Shown here: positions 58,601-64,000 of the stretch, piece after piece
Layout of the letters: every line of letters begins with the position of its first letter
Numbering within the stretch: the first letter of the stretch is position 1
Assembly (NCBI RefSeq): GCF_023100805.1
Contig: NZ_CP095855.1
Location: 3,823,001 to 3,887,000 of the forward strand
Reading direction: 5' to 3'
Length of the DNA stretch: 64,000 bases
From: Chitinophaga filiformis
Lineage (GTDB): Bacteria; Bacteroidota; Bacteroidia; Chitinophagales; Chitinophagaceae
Made by a program: the position numbers and the translations under genes
The notes under the pieces: generated by a model
What the model saw: the letters and a program-made list of their open reading frames with translations, nothing else
The model's database searches: none
Told to the model about the DNA's origin: nothing

Positions 58601-59008
58601 ATGCAAAACTTCGTAGCACTTCCAACAGAAGAATCCGGGGCACAGAAAGCGCTTCAGGAACTGCTGGATCAACCGGATCAGCTGCTCTTACTGATACTCG
58701 GGGATGATGATGTAGCAGATGAAGCCACCGACACCGCCAATTTTATACGCTCCCGCATAGGAAAGAACGGTGTAAGCATGTACGATGTGGTTGTATTTGT
58801 AAAGGTGCCTGCCCCGATGACGATCCTGCCACTGCTGAAAACACTGAAGATCCATGACCGGGTAGACCTGGCAGACTATCACAACTTCGTATTGCTTTCT
58901 ATTTCCCCCTTCAGGAATATTATATCGGAAGGCGTTACCAAAGCCCGTTTTATGAAGGGCATGGGCAGCATGAACACTGCTGTGATGACCGCCTACGCCA
59001 ACGGATGA
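58601..59008 (+). CDS. hypothetical protein, 135 residues
   Basis: The protein is cytosolic, with alternating strands and helices: LQELLDQPDQLLLLILGDDD, YDVVVFVKVPAPMTILPLLK and FVLLSISPFRNIISEGVTKA. No family is recognised. It lies 32 bases before a secreted hypothetical protein and may be in one transcript with it. Confidence 0.65.
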   Translation: MQNFVALPTEESGAQKALQELLDQPDQLLLLILGDDDVADEATDTANFIRSRIGKNGVSMYDVVVFVKVPAPMTILPLLKTLKIHDRVDLADYHNFVLLSISPFRNIISEGVTKARFMKGMGSMNTAVMTAYANG

Positions 59009-59040
59009 TCCTCCCTGTTTTACCTTAATGAGAATATAAT

Positions 59041-60837
59041 ATGCGACTTTTTATATTGCCATGTGCTGTCCTGTTCCTGTTATGTACTGTGCATCGTGTC
59101 TGTTCCCAATCCATTATCACGGTCAGGGAAATTGATCAGAACAATAAATCATACGAGAATAAGAATAATGCCGACATCAACAGCCGGCTGATGATACGCT
59201 TTGACCGGGGCGCCTTCATCAGGCAGGTGAATACCAGTGGTATCGGCAACCCTTTGCCAGCGGAAGCTGTGAGCCTGCTCAATACCCTTTATGACGCCAC
59301 GCAGAAAGTAGAAGGATGGTCGAAAGGGATGGAAGAAGCAGTGAGAAATTATGTCAGGGGTGATAAGGCCAGCCTGACCACTTTCCTGCAACGTACTTCT
59401 TCCATTACCGGTGAAATAGTAGCGGTCTTCGACCGCGACCCGCTGACGCGCGATTACTATGAAGGCTATTTTAAAAGCCCGGAAGATTTTACGGAAGAAA
59501 ATATATGGGGAGGCATTTTATATGCGCTCAATAAGCGGATCGCTGATCTTGAGCAGCAACTATCCCAAAGCCCTGCCTACGATGATGTGCGTATCCAGAT
59601 CGGTGGATGGCTGATGCACAATAACCAGCCATCTCCCCTGCATTTCAATGGGCTTGATGATAATCCGCTGGGAGATTACTATGAAGTGGAACGCTGGAAG
59701 TTCACGCTTACAGATGCACAGGCTGCGCAGCTGGAAGACATTCAGAAATGGGTGAAAAGTGCACAGCAACGGGAACTGAATGTTAATGAAATACTACGTG
59801 GTGAATACCTAAGGCAGTTCACCGGCATACTGCAGCAAAGGCTGAAGACAGATTTTGAAGACTTTAAAAAAGAAGGGGAGAAGGTACTGGCCACCCTGCA
59901 GGACCAGCAGATCCTTACTGACCTGAGGCAGATACTCACACAGGGCGACAAGATAAAGACGCTGCTCTCAGAGAAAGTAAATTATTATCAGTCGGCCCTG
60001 AATAATACGTCGGCTGCCGGCGGCGTGGCATTTATAGCCAGGTTACAGAACGACGTGAATACGATCAATAGTGAGTTCAATAAGATGAAAGGACTGCTCA
60101 ATACCTTTCAGTCTGATATTCCGGCAGCCAGCGCCGAAGTGCGTACGCAATGTGCCAACCTGGTAACGATGGCAGGCGCTAAGGTGACGGAACTGGCCAA
60201 CCTGCTGATCCCTGATGACCTGCTGCGTTTTGGCCGGGATGAAAGACGTCTTGCCAGCCTGGCGCTGAGCTTCTCCGATAAGGTATATTCACTGGCATTA
60301 GGCAGCATACCCGAAGAAGCAACAACAGACCTGTTATATTCCGGATTCCGCCAGGAGGGCGACAGGGTAGTGATCAAGATGCTGATCGCTAAAATCAGCA
60401 CTAAAAAAAGCCTGCTGGAAGAAACGCATAGTGTGACATTATACCGCATTCTGCCCCACCTTGAGGCTACTGTAGGGGTTATTTTTGCACATCCGCTCAC
60501 AACAACCAAAATAGAGAAAGATGTGCAGATGGTGCCCTATTACAATGTACTGTTCAAAGGCATACTGGGTATGAGCCAGAAATGGAAAAGGAATTCCTCA
60601 TTGCCCAATAACCTCCTCGATCTGAACTTTGGATTGCATGTCTCTTCGCCCGATTTCGATAAAGACGATGTGCCGGAGCTGGGACTTGGCGTGGTGGCAT
60701 CTACGCTGAAAGATTATCTGCAGGTGGGATGGGCATATAATCTGTTCCAGGGCGCTAATTACATATTCATTGGCTTCCGGCTGCCCATACCAACTATGAA
60801 CCTTGGCGGCGGCAGCGGTGGTACCGGGGTGAAATAG
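59041..60837 (+). CDS. hypothetical secreted protein, 598 residues
   Basis: It has a signal peptide (MRLFILPCAVLFLLCTVHRV then CS, cleavage before Q). The central part (about 200-390) is strongly helical, with likely coiled coils (for example DIQKWVKSAQQRELNVNEIL and KEGEKVLATLQDQQILTDLR). The last ~170 residues look like strands of an outer-membrane-like domain, with HLEATVGVIFAHPLTTTKIE and LQVGWAYNLFQGANYIFIGF and a Gly-rich end (GGGSGGTG). It may be a periplasmic or outer-membrane structural protein. No family recognised. Confidence 0.68.
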   Translation: MRLFILPCAVLFLLCTVHRVCSQSIITVREIDQNNKSYENKNNADINSRLMIRFDRGAFIRQVNTSGIGNPLPAEAVSLLNTLYDATQKVEGWSKGMEEAVRNYVRGDKASLTTFLQRTSSITGEIVAVFDRDPLTRDYYEGYFKSPEDFTEENIWGGILYALNKRIADLEQQLSQSPAYDDVRIQIGGWLMHNNQPSPLHFNGLDDNPLGDYYEVERWKFTLTDAQAAQLEDIQKWVKSAQQRELNVNEILRGEYLRQFTGILQQRLKTDFEDFKKEGEKVLATLQDQQILTDLRQILTQGDKIKTLLSEKVNYYQSALNNTSAAGGVAFIARLQNDVNTINSEFNKMKGLLNTFQSDIPAASAEVRTQCANLVTMAGAKVTELANLLIPDDLLRFGRDERRLASLALSFSDKVYSLALGSIPEEATTDLLYSGFRQEGDRVVIKMLIAKISTKKSLLEETHSVTLYRILPHLEATVGVIFAHPLTTTKIEKDVQMVPYYNVLFKGILGMSQKWKRNSSLPNNLLDLNFGLHVSSPDFDKDDVPELGLGVVASTLKDYLQVGWAYNLFQGANYIFIGFRLPIPTMNLGGGSGGTGVK

Positions 60838-60967
60838 CCATCAGCATATGATGCAGGGAAACCGCCAGATTAGTCCATATTAGTAAGATGCGATGAGCAG
60901 GTCAATCAGGCCTGAAACTGGCATGACTAATGTGGTTGTTTACCCTTCACCATCAAACTGCAATTTT

Positions 60968-61387
60968 ATGGCTAAAACAGGTCCCATTCTTATACTGGAA
61001 GATGATCAGGATGAGCGGGAGATTTACGAAAAGGTCATACTTTCACTAGGCGTTAAAAATGAGATCAAATTCTTTGAAGGAGGAGATGATCTCCTGCGCT
61101 ATCTGCAGGTAACAACCGACAGGCCGTTTATCATCTTTTCTGATATCAACCTGCCCCGTATGAGCGGCATGGAACTGAGGCGGCAGATACAGGCAGATGA
61201 ATTCCTGCGAAAAAAGAGCATTCCTTTTGTTTTTCTGAGCACCATCGAATCTGCGGAAATTGTTGAAGAAGCATATGAGCTGACCATACAGGGTTACTTC
61301 GTTAAAAAGTATGTTTTAAGTGACGTTCAAAAACAGATGGGACAAATACTGGATTACTGGCGGGACTGCAAGCATCCAAATGCGTAA
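60968..61387 (+). CDS. single-domain response regulator
   Basis: From the ATG at 60968 (preceded by CAATTTT) the protein has 139 residues and is a stand-alone REC domain. LILEDDQDEREIYEK gives the acidic pair, IIFSDINLPRMSG contains the phosphoacceptor Asp, FLSTIES the conserved Thr/Ser and VKKY the Lys. No output domain follows, as in Rcp1-like or CheY-like regulators. The frame continues upstream to 60893, but that part has no conservation signal. No histidine kinase is adjacent. Confidence 0.88.
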   Translation: MAKTGPILILEDDQDEREIYEKVILSLGVKNEIKFFEGGDDLLRYLQVTTDRPFIIFSDINLPRMSGMELRRQIQADEFLRKKSIPFVFLSTIESAEIVEEAYELTIQGYFVKKYVLSDVQKQMGQILDYWRDCKHPNA

Positions 61388-61397
61388 TGTACAGGTC

Positions 61398-61766
61398 TTA
61401 ATAGTATTCACTATCAAGTTGCTGCAATTGCTTTTCTGTGAGCCGCAATTGCAGTAATCCTCTTATCTGCTGATACCTGGAGCGGTTTACCCATTGCGGC
61501 ATCGCTGCAAGCGTTTCAGGAAAATCCGCCAGGTGCTCATAAAAAGATACTCCTGCAGCATTCCATAGATCCTGTGCATTTTGCAGGGAACACCATTCGG
61601 CAAAAGCATAATACTTCCTGAGGCGTTTATCGTCACCTGTTCTATGTGCTGCCACTGTTGCCGGTAATAACGCAGAGAATACGGTGTAAACAGACGTATC
61701 AGGGTCCTGAAATTCAGCCCTGTTTTCCGGTAAACATTCAATCGCTTTGCGTCTCCATACGCTCAT
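61398..61766 (-). CDS. hypothetical protein, 122 residues
   Basis: From the ATG at 61766 the protein starts MSVWRRKAIECLPENRAEFQ and has a helical body (LPATVAAHRTGDDKRLRKYY then AFAEWCSLQ), with LWNAAGVSFYEHLADFPETL and a C-terminal LRLTEKQLQQL. It resembles DUF7674-like small proteins in style, but I am not sure of the assignment. It converges with the response regulator (10 bases apart). Confidence 0.65.
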   Translation of the reverse strand: MSVWRRKAIECLPENRAEFQDPDTSVYTVFSALLPATVAAHRTGDDKRLRKYYAFAEWCSLQNAQDLWNAAGVSFYEHLADFPETLAAMPQWVNRSRYQQIRGLLQLRLTEKQLQQLDSEYY

Positions 61767-61870
61767 ATAGTATTGGTTTTGGTTAAAAAAATAACAGTTG
61801 GTCAGGTATATACTCCGGGAGCGATCAACATGCTGCAATCAGCTGCCGGCGTACGATGGGTAATTCCCGG

Positions 61871-61916
61871 GGCAGGCAGTACTCATTTTTTTTGTAGTGA
61901 GGTCCTGCCTTTTTTT
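61871..61916 (+). terminator. rho-independent terminator-like hairpin
   Basis: AGGCAG (61874-61879) pairs with CTGCCT (61905-61910), with an inner CTCA/TGAG helix, and seven T follow. No plus-strand gene ends just before it, so it may end an unannotated short transcript or be a leader attenuator. Confidence 0.45.
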
Positions 61917-62010
61917 CCCTTGTTCCTGATGTTCAATGTGATAACGATACCGGATAAACATACACTGTGCAAAGAAAAGTTAAGATTTAAAATTTCATAT
62001 AAATCGGTTC

Positions 62011-62018
62011 TAAATTTG
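62011..62018 (+). promoter_or_regulatory. Bacteroidota-type -7 element for the acyltransferase gene
   Basis: TAAATTTG is an exact TAnnTTTG match 95 bases before the gene start at 62113, implying a ~90-base leader. No clear -33 box. Confidence 0.4.
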
Positions 62019-62112
62019 CGTTAAAGGACTATCAGGATTCAGATATAGTCCGGATAATTGCTAAATGGGGAGGAAGCCGGTATAGTGCCCTCAAAGGTCA
62101 AAGAAACTGCCT

Positions 62113-63057
62113 ATGTATGATGCTGCTAATTCTATGAAAAGACCCGCAGGAATTGCCCGCCACGACATGAAAGAAACCGCTGAGGTCAGGCGCCGCAAGC
62201 TGCATTATGAGTTGTTATTTGTTCTTGTGTATCTGGTAAGCCTGCTGCCTGCAGGCATGTTGAAAATTCTACAACGACTACTTTACTGGTCACTGTATAA
62301 AGTGGTCAGGTACCGCTATGATGTAGTGGTGCAAAATCTTTCCCGCTCCTTTCCCAAACGGAGTTACAGGCAGATACAGGCCATTACCAGGCTCTTTTAC
62401 AGGCATTTGGGAGCGCTGTTGGTGGAGACCTTGCAATTGTTATCCATGTCGGAAGAGGAACATCGCAGAAATATACACATACATAATCCCGAAGTGCTGG
62501 AACGCTGTCATGGGGAGGGCAGGAACATCATTATTGTGCTGGGGCATTATGGCAACTGGGAATGCCTGAATATTTTACCCAGGTATCTTTCTTTCGACGT
62601 GTATGCGGTGTACAAGCCCGAATCCAGCCGCTTCATCAACAGGTTGTTGTACCGCATCCGTTCCAGGTTTGGTATTAAATTACTGGCTATCAATGAGACG
62701 GCGCGTTTCATGCTATCGCACCGCGACAAGCAGAATGCTTATATCTTTATCGCAGATCAATCGCCTTCCGTCAGGGCGAAATATGAAACAGATTTCCTGC
62801 ATCAGCCGACAGGGTTATTCACCGGCGCTGAACAACTGGCGAAGTCGCTCGATGCGGTGGTGATCTATGCTTCTGTAAGAAAACGTACGGCAGGGAAAGG
62901 CTGGAATGTTTATTTCTCCCTCATCACACAAGACCCTGTGGATGTGGAGTCTTACGAGATCACCAGGACCTTTGCCTGGTACCTTGAACATGATATTATG
63001 CATGCACCCGAATATTGGCTGTGGTCACATAAGCAGTGGGAGCGGAGAGTGCATTAA
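62113..63057 (+). CDS. LpxL/HtrB-like lysophospholipid acyltransferase
   Basis: The 314-residue protein has an N-terminal hydrophobic segment (LLFVLVYLVSLLPAGMLKIL) and the family catalytic motif HX4E in GHYGNWE (His145). Other landmarks are YKPESSRFINRLLYRIRSRF and FIADQSPS, both typical of LpxL/HtrB lipid A late acyltransferases. It adds a secondary acyl chain to the lipid A precursor at the inner membrane; ornithine-lipid or other acceptors are possible in Bacteroidota. An internal ATG at 62143 or 62167 could be used. Its end overlaps the convergent sbcC gene by four bases. Confidence 0.85.
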   Translation: MYDAANSMKRPAGIARHDMKETAEVRRRKLHYELLFVLVYLVSLLPAGMLKILQRLLYWSLYKVVRYRYDVVVQNLSRSFPKRSYRQIQAITRLFYRHLGALLVETLQLLSMSEEEHRRNIHIHNPEVLERCHGEGRNIIIVLGHYGNWECLNILPRYLSFDVYAVYKPESSRFINRLLYRIRSRFGIKLLAINETARFMLSHRDKQNAYIFIADQSPSVRAKYETDFLHQPTGLFTGAEQLAKSLDAVVIYASVRKRTAGKGWNVYFSLITQDPVDVESYEITRTFAWYLEHDIMHAPEYWLWSHKQWERRVH

Positions 63058-64000
63058 GCGCCCACCACTTCCACTTTGCTCTTTCCGTTCGCGAGCCTGA
63101 TCACTTTGATCTGCGTGGGTATACGTTCTGTCATTTCCTGCACGTGAGAGATCACACCTACTTTACGTCCCTGGTTGTGCAGGCGTTCCAGTGCATCTAC
63201 CGCTACATTCAGCGTATCGGGGTCGAGTGCGCCAAAACCTTCATCAATAAAGAGTGATTCTACCTTCATCTTGCTGGAGGACAATGAGGCCAATCCCAGC
63301 GCCAGTGCGAGCGATACCAGGAATGACTCTCCACCGGAGAGGGAGAATACTGTTCTCAGCTCATCACCCATATCTTTATCCAGTACCTGTAAGCCCAGGT
63401 TGCCCGGTATCCTGAGCAGTTTATAGCGGCTGGTCAGCATCTGGAGATGCATATTCGCATATCCCAGCAGTATATCCAGCGTATATTCCTGTGCGATCTG
63501 CCTGAACTTTTTACCATCTGCTGATCCGATCAGTTCATTCAGTTTGCTCCAGTTTTCATGCAGGGCAGTTTTAGCTGTGATGGCTGCCTGCAGGTCGCCG
63601 ATCCTTGATTTATTCTCTGCATCCTGCCGCAGCTGGTATTCAATGTTATTTTTGTCGTTCGTAAGATCTCTCAACAGTTTACGTGTATCGGCTGAAAGTG
63701 CCATGACTTCTTCCAGTGACCGGTCGGCAATGCGTTTGCCGGTATGATTGCTTACCTGCAGGGTCCTTTCATCGAGCGTGGCCCTGCTGGTGGTCACACC
63801 CTGCTGGATGGCCCGGATCTCTCTTCTTTCGTTATCTATCCAGGCGGTGGTATAGCTAAGGAGCTGTGTAAGATCAGTTTCAGAAAGCTCCATATGATGT
63901 TCCACCACATATGCTGCGATCCATGCGGTGATCTCCTCCTGTTGTTTGCCGATAGCGTCCCTGAGCAGGGTGATGTCTTTCTCCGTTTGTGCTTTACCGC
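63054..64000 (-). CDS. sbcC: SbcC-like ATPase, C-terminal part
   Basis: The frame is open to the right edge, so the gene continues beyond the window. The visible ~315 residues show the end of a long coiled coil (ENKSRIGDLQAAITAKTALH) and the C-terminal nucleotide-binding half of an SMC-like ATPase: ABC signature LSGGESFLVSLALALGLASL, Walker B SLFIDEGFGALDPDTL and VGVISHVQEMTERIP. These match SbcC, which with the SbcD nuclease cleaves hairpins and DNA ends. The presence of hairpin-processing machinery is notable given the long palindromes elsewhere in this window. Confidence 0.92.
   Translation of the reverse strand, partial: GKAQTEKDITLLRDAIGKQQEEITAWIAAYVVEHHMELSETDLTQLLSYTTAWIDNERREIRAIQQGVTTSRATLDERTLQVSNHTGKRIADRSLEEVMALSADTRKLLRDLTNDKNNIEYQLRQDAENKSRIGDLQAAITAKTALHENWSKLNELIGSADGKKFRQIAQEYTLDILLGYANMHLQMLTSRYKLLRIPGNLGLQVLDKDMGDELRTVFSLSGGESFLVSLALALGLASLSSSKMKVESLFIDEGFGALDPDTLNVAVDALERLHNQGRKVGVISHVQEMTERIPTQIKVIRLANGKSKVEVVGA

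Larger units (their letters stand above)
61767..62112. other. 346-base spacer with terminator-like hairpin and promoter
   Basis: It holds the minus-strand promoter region of the preceding gene, a plus-strand hairpin at 61871-61916 and a plus-strand TAnnTTTG element at 62011. There is no coding frame I can support. Confidence 0.55.

Overview
The window looks like chromosomal DNA of a Bacteroidota bacterium, most likely Chitinophagaceae and plausibly Chitinophaga. The signs are type IX secretion (T9SS) C-terminal sorting domains, TAnnTTTG-type -7 promoter elements, weak Shine-Dalgarno sequences, RhaT-type rhamnose uptake with a RhaI-type isomerase, and Bacteroidota-style lasso-peptide precursors. 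Genus is an inference; no rRNA or tRNA gene was seen.

Layout. 1-6.2 kb: the end of a MacB-like ABC permease, a Cys-rich copper-binding protein, a signal-peptide-bearing SAM hydrolase homologue, a PIF1-like helicase, a luciferase-like flavin oxidoreductase and a small lipoprotein. 6.2-15.7 kb: a complete L-rhamnose operon (rhaT, aldolase-dehydrogenase fusion, rhaI, rhaB, lutA, lutB, lutC, rhaM). It can take rhamnose to dihydroxyacetone phosphate and, through lactaldehyde and lactate, to pyruvate. 15.8-41.9 kb: two tandem copies of a five-gene unit, all on the minus strand: DUF4402 pilin-like protein, PapD-like chaperone, ~2650-residue T9SS repeat protein, second DUF4402 protein, usher-like outer-membrane protein. 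A frameshifted GyrI-like gene remnant lies between the copies. This is a chaperone-usher-like surface-fibre system coupled to a T9SS giant adhesin, and is one of the two most interesting loci.

42-45.7 kb: a tyrosine/dual-specificity phosphatase, then a repeat-rich zone with three long hairpins and an IS3-family element with an A6G frameshift site. 45.8-50.8 kb: a lasso-peptide cluster with a nucleotidyltransferase and RRE protein on the minus strand, and an HPr-kinase-like protein, B2 protease, cyclase and two short precursor genes (50436-50564 and 50659-50790) on the plus strand. The precursors are predicted to give cores GDGAAGTDYASEITS and GGGAAGTDFGSEISAP. 50.8-53.5 kb: a formyltransferase-like gene downstream of three tandem phage-tail-collar (MdpB-like) genes.

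53.8-64 kb: mixed housekeeping and unknown genes: an anchored protein with a 21-residue repeat, a secreted jelly-roll protein, a DinB-like protein, a response regulator, an LpxL-like acyltransferase and the end of sbcC. A 0.6-kb non-coding repeat array (periods 161 and 68 bp) at 57.4-58.0 kb shares its motif, inverted, with the lutB-lutC spacer 43 kb away.
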